From assembly GCA_020027875.1 (NCBI GenBank), contig JAHRHA010000008.1:19435-83434 (forward strand): a DNA stretch of 64,000 bases. The letters are read 5' to 3'. This stretch comes from Micromonosporaceae bacterium. Its GTDB lineage: Bacteria; Actinomycetota; Actinomycetes; Mycobacteriales; Micromonosporaceae. This document shows, one piece after another, positions 44,819-53,394 of the stretch. Below the pieces are notes generated by a model. That model did no database searches. It was not told the DNA's origin and was given only the letters and a program-made list of their open reading frames with translations. Position 1 is the first letter of the stretch. Each line of letters opens with the position of its first letter. A program made the translations under genes and the position numbers.

Positions 44819-45052
44819 GTGACGGTGCGTGAGGTGATCGGTCGCCTGCCCTCGGCACCGGGCGTCTACCGCTTCCGCGATGCCACCGGTCGCGTGCTCT
44901 ACATAGGACGCGCGGTAGATCCGCGCCGGCGAGTAGCGAGCTACCTCGGCGGCCTGAAGGTGCGCCTACCCTCCCAGCTGGCCATGACACCGGCGGCATG
45001 GCAACCGTTCGCCCAACGCAACGCCGAACTCGCCGCCCGACTGCTGACCTAG
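44819..45052 (+). CDS. Short GIY-YIG domain protein, probably internally deleted
   Basis: 77 residues. The domain start is clear: [20 protein letters not shown] and [11 protein letters not shown], the UvrC/Slx1-type fold with Tyr and Arg in place. The conserved Glu and Asn that complete the nuclease site normally follow 40-60 residues later and are missing: after LGGLKVRLP only [20 protein letters not shown] remains. Such a Pro/Trp-containing tail may be the true C-terminus of a longer homologue brought in by deletion. GTG 44819 has AAGGAG nearby. Not expected to be a nuclease. Confidence 0.6.
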   Translation: MTVREVIGRLPSAPGVYRFRDATGRVLYIGRAVDPRRRVASYLGGLKVRLPSQLAMTPAAWQPFAQRNAELAARLLT

Positions 45053-45062
45053 GCATGCACCG

Positions 45063-46472
45063 TCAAATCACGATGGAGGCGAGCTCCGCACGCAGCATCG
45101 CCGCGCGCTCTCCGGTGATGTCGCCGTCGGCGACGCGGTCGTCGATGTCCCCGCGGATCTGGTCGATCCGTTGCAGCGCGTTGTCCTGCTGCCCGCGATC
45201 GATTCGGCGTTGCAGATCGGCGATCCTGTCCAGGAGGTCCTCGGCGCAGTCGGCGCGAATCTCCCCGGCTGCTCGACCGTCCACGACAACCTGCCGCAGG
45301 GCAAAGACCGCGACAAAATCCGTTTGGCCTGGGGGATTGGACTGCGCCGCGGTAGGGGCCGGCGTAGGCGTGGCGGTTGTCGTAGTGGGGGCGATCGACA
45401 CGCCCGGCGCCGTGGAAGGTTGTGACGGTGTACGGACCGACACGAGGTAAACGCCTGCCAACAACAGGCCGACCGCGACTGCGGCGGCAGCGAGCAAGAG
45501 CGGTCGATTCCACCCTTCAGCTTGCGAAGCGGCGATCAGCATCGGTTCGGTCTCGCCATCGAGCTCCGGTGGCGGCAAGCGAAGCGTGCCCGCACCGGCC
45601 CTGTCACCGGAGGTCGCGGCATCGGAGGCCAGTCCGCCGGCAACCGCAGGCAGCGCGGCGGTCAGGACCCGAGCGACTTCGGCGCTGTCCGGGCGGTCAG
45701 CGGCCTCGAGCGCGAGGCAGCGCAGGCACACGTCGGCCACGGCGGCGGGTACACCGGTGACACTCATGGGGGCAATCAGTCCGGTGCTGTCGGTACGCGC
45801 TGAACCAGCCTGATCGTGGGCTTGTTGCGGAGGATGCCCGACGAGTGCCGCGTACAGCAGCGCACCGAGCCCGTACACGTCAACGGCTGGCGCGTCGGGA
45901 ACGTCGCGGGTCAGGCGTTCCGGAGCAATGTAGCCTGTCGTGCCGAAGCGCGGCTGCCCGTCGCTGTTCCGGGTCCCCCCGAGGACCGCGGCCACACCAA
46001 AGTCGAGCACCTTAACCCCGCTGGACGTGAGCATGACGTTTGCTGGCGTCACATCACAGTGCACCAAGCCGAGTCGGTGTGCCGCGGACAGCGCCGCGGC
46101 GACCTGCGCGGTGATCTGCACCGCCTCGGGCCACGGCAGCGGCCCACGAGCCAACACGCCGCCGAGCGTCTGTCCACGCAGCAACTCCATCACCACGTAG
46201 GGCATACTCGCGCCCTCGGTCGTGACCTCACCGTAATCAAAGACGCTGGTCACGTTCGGGTGGCTCAGCTGGGCCATCGCGCGCGCTTCCTGACGAATCA
46301 GCCCTCGCAGCGAGGCATCTGCCTCAAGCGACCCGGCCAGAACCTTCACCGCAACCGGTCGGCCGAGGACCTCGTCGTATCCGCGCCATACCTCGGACAT
46401 GCCCCCCGCGCCGAGCCGGTCCACCAACCGGTACCGGTCAGCGACCATCAGCCCAGACCGTAGCGACTGCAC
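45063..46472 (-). CDS. Transmembrane serine/threonine protein kinase
   Basis: About 469 residues. The kinase domain has Gly loop LGAGGMSEVWRG, Lys in VAVKVLAG, catalytic loop HCDVTPANVML and DFG in KVLDFGVAA; the HRD Arg is Cys, so it is a non-RD kinase. APE is present as APERL. A membrane helix (LLLAAAAVAVGLLLAGVYLV) precedes a Thr/Pro linker and an external helical domain (LDRIADLQRRIDRGQQDNAL, RIDQIRGDIDDRVADGDITG) in place of PASTA repeats. The start is GTG 46472 or ATG 46448. It is convergent to the GIY-YIG gene. Confidence 0.9.
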   Translation of the reverse strand: MQSLRSGLMVADRYRLVDRLGAGGMSEVWRGYDEVLGRPVAVKVLAGSLEADASLRGLIRQEARAMAQLSHPNVTSVFDYGEVTTEGASMPYVVMELLRGQTLGGVLARGPLPWPEAVQITAQVAAALSAAHRLGLVHCDVTPANVMLTSSGVKVLDFGVAAVLGGTRNSDGQPRFGTTGYIAPERLTRDVPDAPAVDVYGLGALLYAALVGHPPQQAHDQAGSARTDSTGLIAPMSVTGVPAAVADVCLRCLALEAADRPDSAEVARVLTAALPAVAGGLASDAATSGDRAGAGTLRLPPPELDGETEPMLIAASQAEGWNRPLLLAAAAVAVGLLLAGVYLVSVRTPSQPSTAPGVSIAPTTTTATPTPAPTAAQSNPPGQTDFVAVFALRQVVVDGRAAGEIRADCAEDLLDRIADLQRRIDRGQQDNALQRIDQIRGDIDDRVADGDITGERAAMLRAELASIVI

Positions 46473-46657
46473 GGAACTAGTATGCCCCGCACCGCGCGGC
46501 AAGTACCACGCCCGAATCTCCGGCGATGGTGCGTCAACTCCGGCCGACCTTCGTGACGACCTCGATCAGCGCCCGCAGCGAAAAGTCGGCCGGCATGCTC
46601 GCCCGCGAGGGCCGCGCTCCCGGACACTGCGCTCGTCGTCGTCGAACACAGCAGACA

Positions 46658-47113
46658 TCAGCGCGCTCTGCGGCGCAGCGCATCGAGGGCCTTGTCGGCG
46701 TGCACACTCATCCGGATCTCGCTCTTGACCACTTCCAGCACCCGCCGGTCGATATCGATCACGAAGGTGACCCGCTTGGTGGGTGCCAGCGCGATCCCGC
46801 GCGTGACTCCGAACTGTGCCCGCACGCTCCCTTCGGGGTCGGACAGCAACGGGTAGCCCAGGGAGTACCTGTTGGCGAAGTCCGCCTGCCGGTCCACGGA
46901 GTCCGGACTGATGCCGACGGGCTGGGCCCCGACGGATCTGAGCTCCCCGGCGATGTCCCGGAAGTGACACGCCTCCGCCGTGCACCCGGGAGTAAAGGCA
47001 GCCGGATAGAAGAACAGCACCACGGGGCCATCCACGAGCAGCCCGCTCAGCTTCCGGGACACGCCGTTCTCGTCCTGCAGTTCGAAGTCCTCAACGACAT
47101 CCCCGACTTTCAT
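46658..47113 (-). CDS. Peroxiredoxin, Bcp/AhpE-like
   Basis: 151 residues. VVLFFYPAAFTPGCTAEACH carries the peroxidatic Cys44 and a second Cys49 five residues later, the Bcp pattern in which both take part in the cycle. VGISPDSVDRQADFANRY and YPLLSDPEGSVRAQFGV follow as usual. It reduces hydrogen and organic peroxides, with a thioredoxin- or mycothiol-linked reductant. ATG 47113 has AGGTGG upstream. About 150 bases downstream are non-coding up to the kinase start. Confidence 0.9.
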   Translation of the reverse strand: MKVGDVVEDFELQDENGVSRKLSGLLVDGPVVLFFYPAAFTPGCTAEACHFRDIAGELRSVGAQPVGISPDSVDRQADFANRYSLGYPLLSDPEGSVRAQFGVTRGIALAPTKRVTFVIDIDRRVLEVVKSEIRMSVHADKALDALRRRAR

Positions 47114-47137
47114 GGGCACCACCTGATCATGTTCTCG

Positions 47138-47660
47138 TCACGAAGTGTCTTCGTACCAGTTGTGGCCGGTACAAGCACATATCATGTGCGCGGCGCAGCC
47201 GCCGCGCCAGGAGACACGGAAGACGACAAGCACGTCGACGACCTGGGTGTCGATCATCGTGTACTTCACGAAGCGCACGCGGGCCGTGCTGCCCGGCGCG
47301 AGCGAGATAGTCGTCATACGCCGGTCGGCGATGCCGAAGTGGCCGGCGTTCACCAGCGTCCAATCGTGCCGTCCGGTGACGACCCACCTGGTAATCGCCG
47401 GTCGACGAACTCCCGGGATCACCGCAGGTGTTGGACGGGTTGATCTGTATCTCGCCGATGTTCACCGCGACCGGCAACTGGATGACGATGAACTTCGGCT
47501 GCGGGTCGGGGAACGGATTGTTGGTGAGGATCGAGTTGCGCATGTCGAGGAACGACGGGTTCGCTGGAGAGAGTTCCATCGCACGGGTGACAAGCGACTC
47601 CGTGAGCCTGACCTTTGGCCAAGATGTCGGGCGCGCGGAGGCGCCGGAGGGTTGACATCC
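47138..47660 (-). pseudogene. Remnant of an M36-like (fungalysin) metalloprotease
   Basis: The first part reads VTRAMELSPANPSFLDMRNS, which resembles the segment following the catalytic domain of bacterial M36 peptidases. It runs directly into PKFIVIQLPVAVNIGEIQIN and CGDPGSSSTGDYQV, the start of the C-terminal extension, implying that about 100 residues between them were lost. Near 47360 the frame shifts; WTLVNAGHFGIADRRMTTIS, LAPGSTARVRFVKYTMIDT then complete the C-terminus, ending at 47138. No HExxH zinc site, signal peptide or start remains. Identification rests on the C-terminal pattern alone, so the family is likely but not certain. Confidence 0.55.
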
Positions 47661-47794
47661 ACGAAGGGCGCACGCACGGCCACGCGCAACAGTTCAACAT
47701 ATTTGATGCCTCATCGGACTCTCGTCTTCGTTACGCGAGTGTCGGAGGCTCCCCAAATGACGGGTAGAGTCGGTTGGGTCGAAGGTGGGACATC

Positions 47795-48313
47795 ATGCGC
47801 GGTCGATCTCTAACGCTTCTACTCTCGGTAGTTGTAGCGACACTCACCGCATGCGGTCAGGTTCCGAGCACACCGTCGCCGACCACGGCGTCATCGAGCG
47901 CCACCGCTCCTCCGTCACCATCACCACAGTCGACACCGCCGACATCATCTGGAACCGGTGAGCCGTCGACCAATCAGGTCGCGATCACCCGTACGGGCGG
48001 GATCGCCGGCGTCATGCAGCAGCTCACCATCGCGCCAGACGGGTCGTGGGTTTACACGGACAAGCGAACGAACGAGATCCAGCAGGGAAAACTGACGCCG
48101 GCCCAACGGCAGGACTTGGCCGGACTGATGGCCAACCCGGCGCTGCTCCTCGAAGCTAGGGCCACGCCGGCTGCCGGCGTGTGCTCCGATGCATTCATCT
48201 ACACGGTGGCGATCGGTGAGATGTCGATGCGGTACGAGCAATGTGGCGGCCCGGCGAAACGGCCGTTGACCGACGCCATTCTCACGTTGGTCGTCGACGC
48301 GACCCCACTGTGA
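47795..48313 (+). CDS. Lipoprotein with emfourin-like C-terminal region
   Basis: 172 residues. Signal peptide LLLSVVVATLTAC with lipobox LTAC, then a 40-residue Ser/Pro/Thr linker. The folded part starts VAITRTGGIAGVMQQLTIAP, continues with LTPAQRQDLAGLMANPALLL and SDAFIYTVAIG, and has three Cys in all after the lipid Cys or within it. The RTGGxAG start with a late LxxLxxxP helix resembles emfourins, inhibitors of thermolysin-like proteases; a metalloprotease remnant lies just upstream. The match is by eye only. AAGGTGGG lies before the ATG 47795. Confidence 0.6.
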   Translation: MRGRSLTLLLSVVVATLTACGQVPSTPSPTTASSSATAPPSPSPQSTPPTSSGTGEPSTNQVAITRTGGIAGVMQQLTIAPDGSWVYTDKRTNEIQQGKLTPAQRQDLAGLMANPALLLEARATPAAGVCSDAFIYTVAIGEMSMRYEQCGGPAKRPLTDAILTLVVDATPL

Positions 48314-48388
48314 CTCAGGAACTGTGACTCGTAGGAACTGTGACTCGTAGGAACTGTGACTCGTAGGAACTGTGACCCTTAGGAGAAC
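48309..48388. repeat. 16-base tandem repeat between convergent genes
   Basis: Three exact copies of TGTGACTCGTAGGAAC (48323-48338, 48339-48354, 48355-48370), preceded by a 14-base variant (48309-48322) and followed by a diverged copy TGTGACCCTTAGGAGAAC. The first copy contains the lipoprotein's stop codon and the last contains the stop of the convergent VOC gene, so the array fills the whole gap. Copy number variation by slippage is likely. Confidence 0.85.
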
Positions 48389-48765
48389 CGGTTCGCGCGC
48401 TCCGCCGTGCTGGTCAGTACACAGAACTCGTTGTCCTCTGGATCGGCCAGAACCACCCAGCCAGTGCCGTCTTCTTCGCGGCGGCGGTCAGCCACGATCG
48501 TTGCGCCGAGCTTGAGCAGCCGCTCCACCTCAACGTCACGCGGGACGTCGGGGCGAAGGCAAACGTGCACCCTGTTCTTGACCGTCTTCGGCTCCGGCAC
48601 GCCGTTGAAGAACAGCGTCGGGCCACCCGGTGGGCTGATGCTGGCTTCAGGGTCGCCGGGGAAGTCATCGTCGGCCAGCGGGTGCCCCACCACCTCGCTC
48701 CAGAACTGCGCCAGCTGATACGGGTCATGGCAGTCGAAAGCGACGTTCTCTACGGTGGAGGTCAT
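48379..48765 (-). CDS. VOC-family (glyoxalase-like) protein
   Basis: 128 residues. VENVAFDCHDPYQLAQFWSE, FFNGVPEPKTVKNRVHVCLR and WVVLADPEDNEFCVLT are the standard actinobacterial glyoxalase-like domain (Glyoxalase_6 type), including the His of the HVCL strand and Glu of DNEFCV as the probable metal ligands. Function unknown. The stop lies within the last tandem repeat unit. Confidence 0.9.
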   Translation of the reverse strand: MTSTVENVAFDCHDPYQLAQFWSEVVGHPLADDDFPGDPEASISPPGGPTLFFNGVPEPKTVKNRVHVCLRPDVPRDVEVERLLKLGATIVADRRREEDGTGWVVLADPEDNEFCVLTSTAERANRFS

Positions 48766-48822
48766 GCCGTCGAGCCTCGCCGTCGATCACGTATCCGGCA
48801 ACCGATTTGAACGGCCGGTGGG

Positions 48823-49395
48823 TTAGTCGGGGCGCTGGGGCATCTCACTGAGCACGGTGCGGTAGAGGGCATCTCGCATAGCGACCTCGCGCGGGTCGTC
48901 CCAGAGGTGGAAGCCGGTGCGGTTCATCGCGTACGCGAAGCCGATGCTCGTCTCAGGGTCGGCGAACCCGAATGAGCCGCCGGCGCCCGGCGTACCGAAG
49001 GCCTGCCCTCCCGACGCACCGACCCGGAAGCTCGGGAACGGCTTTACGTAGCCGAGTGAGAAGACCGAGTCGAGGCGCAGCACCACATCACGCAGGCCAC
49101 CACTCGGCGATGCCGCCGGGCGCACCAATGCGTCGAGAGTGGACTGGGTCAGCCCGAGCTCCAGCCCGCCGGTGGCGGCGACGCCGTACGCCTTTGCAAT
49201 CGCGGCGACCTGGCCGGTGCCGTTCGCCGCGGGCAGTTCAACGCGCCGAACGTCTGGCCGATTTGTTGTTGCTCGTCAGGGCCAGCACCTTCGGATTGGC
49301 AAATGATCGGGCCGTGATGCTGCGAGGGTTGAGGAACCCGGCGACGAACCGCCATGGCATGGCGTTGAGGTGCAATATCATTTCCGCGGGCTTGT
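48823..49395 (-). pseudogene. Class C beta-lactamase-family esterase, C-terminal part
   Basis: The remnant starts at about 49395 with ILHLNAMPWRFVAGFLNPRS and ITARSFANPKVLA in one frame, shifts near 49250, and continues with RRVELPAANGTGQVAAIAKA, ELGLTQSTLDAL, and GTPGAGGSFGFADPETSIGF then AYAMNRTGFHLWDDPREVAM. That is the second half of serine beta-lactamase-like esterases. The SxxK and YxN motifs and the N-terminus are gone, replaced by the AraC gene, which is on the same strand upstream and overlaps the remnant. A single-base deletion at about 49250 breaks what is left. Confidence 0.8.
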
Positions 49396-50349
49396 AGCCG
49401 TGGATGTGGGCGACGCGGACGCTGTGACGCGGTACTCGCGCGGGCTGATACCGCGTACGCGTTTGAAGGCTGTGCTGAGCGCGAAGGAGCTTCCGTAGCC
49501 GACCTGCCGGGCCACCGCGCCGACGGTAGCGTCGGGTTCGCTCAGAAGATCGGCGGCCAATGCCAGCCGCCAGCCGGCAAGGAAGGTCATGGGCGGTTCG
49601 CCGACTAACTCGGTGAAGCGGCGGGCCAGAGCCGCCCGGGAGACGCCAGTCGCGGCGGCGAGCGTGGCCACCGTCCATGGGTGGGCCGGGTTGTTGTGGA
49701 GCATCCGCAAAGCCCGGCCAACCAGCGGGTCGCTGTGCGCCCGATACCAGGCCGGCGCTTTGGCCTCCGGACGGGAGAACCACGCCCGTAGAACGGCGAC
49801 GAGCAGCAGGTCGAGCAGCCGGTCGAGCACGACCTCCTGGCCTGGGTCATCCTTGACGATCTCCTCGGCGAGCATCGGAATCAGCGGAGAGTCCCACGCG
49901 TCCGCTCGGAGGACCACCAGCTCGGGTAACGCCGTGAGCAGGCGCTGGCTGATCTCGCCGCGCTTCTCATAGGTACCAATGAGCATCATCGCCGAGCCGT
50001 CCGGGCTGTTGCCCCAGGTACGCACGCCGAGATCCATCGCTTGCGCCAGGTCCTCTCCCTCCGGCGTGGTGCAGTGCTGCCCGGGGTGGATCACGGCCTG
50101 TGGCGGGGTGGCGGGGTCGTCGGCGAACGTGTACGCATCCGGGCCGCGCATGATCGCGACGTCCGCCGGCCGGAGGCGGACCGCCTCACCGCTATCCGGA
50201 ACGACCCATGCCTCGCCGCGCACCACGGCCACAAGGGAGAGTGGCGCCCTGTCCTGGATCCGCACGGACCAGGGCGGGTCCATGATCGACCGCAGCAGGA
50301 AGGCTCCGCGGGCTCTCGGCCCGTCCAGGAGACCGGTAAGGACGTCCAT
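49378..50349 (-). CDS. AraC family regulator with N-terminal cupin
   Basis: 323 residues. An AraC-type cupin_6 domain (LSLVAVVRGEAWVVPDSGEA, VRLRPADVAIMRGPDAYTFA) is followed by a double helix-turn-helix: ATLAAATGVSRAALARRFTE and VGAVARQVGYGSSFALSTAF, then FKRVRGISPREYR. The last 15 residues (Ser/Thr/Ala-rich) read through the start of the beta-lactamase remnant, so the natural C-terminus may have been replaced. ATG 50349 is favoured. The DUF1772 gene is divergent and a likely target. Confidence 0.88.
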   Translation of the reverse strand: MDVLTGLLDGPRARGAFLLRSIMDPPWSVRIQDRAPLSLVAVVRGEAWVVPDSGEAVRLRPADVAIMRGPDAYTFADDPATPPQAVIHPGQHCTTPEGEDLAQAMDLGVRTWGNSPDGSAMMLIGTYEKRGEISQRLLTALPELVVLRADAWDSPLIPMLAEEIVKDDPGQEVVLDRLLDLLLVAVLRAWFSRPEAKAPAWYRAHSDPLVGRALRMLHNNPAHPWTVATLAAATGVSRAALARRFTELVGEPPMTFLAGWRLALAADLLSEPDATVGAVARQVGYGSSFALSTAFKRVRGISPREYRVTASASPTSTATSPRK

Positions 50350-50523
50350 GCGCCAAGCGTAGACGCACAAACATGAAGTTGAGCCTCTCAACTATGGTCC
50401 GTCTCACCGGGGCGGCTTTCACTAGAGGCATGAACGAGCCGGGATTTCGCCGACTACGCGCGGGAAACCGCCGCCACCGGCTTCTGGCGCGGCTGAACCG
50501 TACGAGACCGTTCGGAGGAAACG

Positions 50524-51030
50524 ATGTCGGAAGGGGTTCGAGGCGCCGCGCTCGTTGCGGCCACGATTACCACTGGGCTCATAGCGGGTCTCCTCTACGC
50601 GTACGCCTGCTCCGTCATGATCGGTCTCAGTCGGACGGACGATCGGACCTTCGTCGATGTGATGCAGCGCATCAACGTGGCGATCGTCAACGGCTGGTTC
50701 CTAATCAGCTTCTTCGGCGCGCTGGTGTTCACCGCCGCGGCCGCGGTGCTGCATCTGCACGGCGACGGGCGACCCGTCCTGCCTTGGATCGTGGCCGCGC
50801 TTGTGCTGTATGTAGCGGCCCTCGTCATCACGATTGGCGTCAACATCCCGCTCAACAACGCACTCGCCGCGGCCGGAGACCCCGATCGAATCGCCGACCT
50901 CGCCGCAGTACGTGAACGCTTTGAGGCGACCTGGGTCCGCTGGAACATCGCCCGCGCGGTGGCCTCCACGGCCGGGCTCGGCTGCCTCACCTGGGCTCTC
51001 GTGTTGTACGGGCGCCTGGGACCGCCGTGA
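50524..51030 (+). CDS. DUF1772 membrane protein
   Basis: 168 residues with four hydrophobic segments. ITTGLIAGLLYAYACSVMIG, the FVDVMQRINVAIVNGWFL region and INIPLNNALAA-like VNIPLNNALAA, with the final VRWNIARAVASTAGLG, are the conserved DUF1772 features (anthrone-oxygenase-like family in fungi; function in bacteria unknown). GGAGG lies six bases before the ATG. Divergent from AraC across about 170 bases, a typical regulator-target layout. Confidence 0.88.
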   Translation: MSEGVRGAALVAATITTGLIAGLLYAYACSVMIGLSRTDDRTFVDVMQRINVAIVNGWFLISFFGALVFTAAAAVLHLHGDGRPVLPWIVAALVLYVAALVITIGVNIPLNNALAAAGDPDRIADLAAVRERFEATWVRWNIARAVASTAGLGCLTWALVLYGRLGPP

Positions 51031-51126
51031 CCTTCCTAGGGCAGCGGCGACCATCAGCCCTGGAACGGCGGGCGGGTGCGCAGTGGCGCATCCTCATGCG
51101 ATAGCTCTTGATTGGATCATGAGTGG

Positions 51127-51672
51127 TCAGCGCCGCGCGGCGGCTTTGCGGGCGCGGTACGCGGTGACCGCCGCCCGGTTGCCACAGCCCGCATCGCAGA
51201 AGCGCTTGGATCGGTTCTTTGACAGGTCTATCACGACGTTGGCGCAGTCTGGGTACTCGCAGATACCCAGGCGGCTCAGCTCCCCGACGCGGACGACGTC
51301 GACGAATGCCATCGCCGCCTCGACAGCCATCCTCGAGGCCAGCGGCGCGTCGGACGGAGTCGCGTGCAGGTGGTACGACCACTCGCCGTGGCGGACGAGT
51401 TGCGGCAGCGCGTTCGACTCGCGCAGCAGCCTGTTGACGATCTCCACGACCTCGTCCTCGTCCGCTTCCCAGATCCGTCGCAGTCGCGGGCGAAGGTCGT
51501 GTACCGACTGGAGCTCGGCCGTGGTGTGGTCCCGCTTTCCAGTCCAGCCGTAGGCCTGAATGAACTCGTCGAGCGCGGCGAGATCAGGCAGGCCCTCCCC
51601 GTCGTGGCCGGCGGTGTTGACCAGAGCGGCGGCCTCGGTGAGCGCCACTTCTGTGTCATGAGCAAAAACCAC
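51127..51672 (-). CDS. CGNR zinc-finger (ABATE domain) regulator
   Basis: 181 residues. An N-terminal ABATE domain (EVALTEAAALVNTAG, LAALDEFIQAYGWTGKRDHT) and C-terminal zinc finger CEYPDCANVVIDLSKNRSKR followed by FCDAGCGNRAAVTAYRAR, with the four Cys in place. These are DNA-binding regulators. GTG 51672 has AGGAG five bases upstream. A weak dyad (ACCCT...AGGGT, about 51687-51702) lies between it and the divergent EamA gene at 51755, which is a common partner for CGNR regulators. Confidence 0.88.
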   Translation of the reverse strand: MVFAHDTEVALTEAAALVNTAGHDGEGLPDLAALDEFIQAYGWTGKRDHTTAELQSVHDLRPRLRRIWEADEDEVVEIVNRLLRESNALPQLVRHGEWSYHLHATPSDAPLASRMAVEAAMAFVDVVRVGELSRLGICEYPDCANVVIDLSKNRSKRFCDAGCGNRAAVTAYRARKAAARR

Positions 51673-51754
51673 CTTGACTCCTGTCACCCTTAGGTCTAGG
51701 GTCATTATCATAGCTGCTGTTTACTCATTACACTCTGCTTGAACGAGGGAGTCC

Positions 51755-52732
51755 ATGCGCGCGCAACGCTCCACCGGCTTCGGCCTCAGTCTGGCGCTAT
51801 TGTCAGCCGCCACGTTCGGTACATCCGGCACGTTCGCCCGGTCGCTGATCGAGGCCGGCTGGTCGGCTGAGGCCGCGGTCGCGGCGCGCGTCGGTATCGC
51901 GGCCTTGCTGCTGGCAGTGCCCACAGTGCTCGCGCTGCGCGGGAAGTGGCATGTGCTGCGCCGCAACCTAGGCGTGGTCGGGGTATTCGGCCTGCTTGCG
52001 GTGGCGGGCGCGCAGGTGGGCTTCTTCAACGCGGTCCGGTATCTCCCGATCGGTGTCGCGCTGCTGCTTGAGTACCTCGGCATCATTCTCGTCGTGGTCT
52101 GGATGTGGGCCGCGCACGGACAGCGGCCGCGCCGGCTTACGGTCGCGGGCTCCGCGGCCGCCGTGCTCGGACTGGTCTTCGTCATCGACCTGACCGGCGG
52201 CGGAGGTATCGACCCGGTCGGCGTGCTGTGGGGCCTGGGCGCCGCCGTCGGCTTGGCGACCTACTTTGTGCTGTCAGCGCGCGTCGATGCCGAGCTGCCG
52301 TCGGTGGCCATGGCGAGCAGCGGCATGGTCGTTGGCGCGGCGGTACTGCTCCTGCTCGGCGCAGTCGGCGCGCTCCCGCTGCACGCGACGTTCGGCGCCG
52401 TGAACTTCGCCGGCAGCCGCACCAGCTGGCTGGTTCCGATCGTCGGCGTGTCGCTGATCGCCGCCGTCATCCCGTACGTCGCTGGCATCGGCGCGGCGCG
52501 GATCCTGGGCGCACGGCTGGCGTCATTCGTCGGCCTCACCGAGGTCCTCTTTGCGGTGCTCGTCGCCTGGCTGCTGCTGAGTGAGTTGCCGACGGCCATC
52601 CAGCTGCTCGGCGGCGCCCTGATCGTGGCCGGCGTCGCGCTGGTGCGCATCGACGAGCTGAGGCCGGCACGGAGTTCGCGGGACCGAAACGATCGTACGG
52701 CCGCACCCGCTCTTGCGGGACGGCAGCGATAG
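51755..52732 (+). CDS. EamA/RhaT-family DMT transporter
   Basis: 325 residues with ten membrane helices in two EamA repeats: ALLSAATFGTSGTFARSLIE opens the first, and LWGLGAAVGLATYFVLSARV opens the second; the pattern FFNAVRYLPIGVALLLEYLG and GARLASFVGLTEVLFAVLVA are the conserved fourth helices. DMT exporters of this type move amino acids or metabolites out. Divergent from the CGNR regulator, which probably controls it. Confidence 0.92.
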   Translation: MRAQRSTGFGLSLALLSAATFGTSGTFARSLIEAGWSAEAAVAARVGIAALLLAVPTVLALRGKWHVLRRNLGVVGVFGLLAVAGAQVGFFNAVRYLPIGVALLLEYLGIILVVVWMWAAHGQRPRRLTVAGSAAAVLGLVFVIDLTGGGGIDPVGVLWGLGAAVGLATYFVLSARVDAELPSVAMASSGMVVGAAVLLLLGAVGALPLHATFGAVNFAGSRTSWLVPIVGVSLIAAVIPYVAGIGAARILGARLASFVGLTEVLFAVLVAWLLLSELPTAIQLLGGALIVAGVALVRIDELRPARSSRDRNDRTAAPALAGRQR

Positions 52733-52876
52733 AGAACCTCGCCTGCGGCGTTGGGTGTGTAGCCGGGCACGGTCGCACGCACCGCTTTGGCAGGCGGACC
52801 CGAATGCTGATCGCCTCATGGCGACTCCCCTCATCGATGCTGACCTGGTCATGGCAGGAACAGGCCCTGATCAACG

Positions 52877-52921
52877 TCGAGGTTTACCGACGGACGCCGA
52901 TGTGGCGTAGGTAAACCTCGA
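52877..52921. repeat. Inverted repeat with 11-base arms
   Basis: TCGAGGTTTAC (52877-52887) pairs perfectly with GTAAACCTCGA (52911-52921) around a 23-base loop that itself holds a GACGCCGATGTGGCG-like near-dyad. It lies about 145 bases past the EamA stop. It has no T-run, so it may be a terminator or an end/recombination site of a lost element. Confidence 0.6.
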
Positions 52922-53084
52922 ACACGATCGGCGTCTGTTCCAGCCTGGAGGGGTGATGCCTTCAGCGAGTGCGCTGGGTTTCAATACGCCTGAGCGGAAC
53001 AGCGCCGGCCTCGATCGGCTTGTGCGTGGCCCGAGGGCGTGGGCGATGGCAGATGCCTAGGCGGAGTTCAGCTGGTTCTTCCGC

Positions 53085-53394
53085 ATGGAGTTCTCGCGGG
53101 TCGTATACAAGGCTGGAGGAGGTCAGGCGCGCCACGGCCGGGCTGACCCACGCCTACCTCGTCGAGGTCTCCAACCACAGTTACAACGTCTTCGGCTTTT
53201 ACGAATGCCCGAGAAACATCCGGCGGGCCCGGCCAGGAACCGACAACGAGTTCGTTCATCAGTTCAAGTTCGACGGAGTACGCACGTCTGAGTGCCGCTT
53301 GTCCGTGGTCATTCTGCTCGAACGTAACTCCAGCGACCCTGACGGAGCCGCGTACCTAAATGTCTCCGCCATCGATGCCGCGATCAATCCCTGA
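53085..53394 (+). pseudogene. Unrecognised gene fragment
   Basis: From 53085 one frame reads MEFSRVVYKAGGG; near 53120 protein-like sequence moves to another frame and continues ATAGLTHAYLVEVSNHSYNV, FGFYECPRNIRRARPGTDNE and LSVVILLERNSSDPDG to a TGA at 53392-53394. The aromatic, alternating composition looks like real protein, but I do not recognise it. No ribosome binding site or start is convincing. Probably the end of a frameshifted gene. Confidence 0.35.

Noticed and set aside
48309..48388. CRISPR array
   Set aside because: The 16-base units are directly adjacent with no spacers and no cas genes are near.
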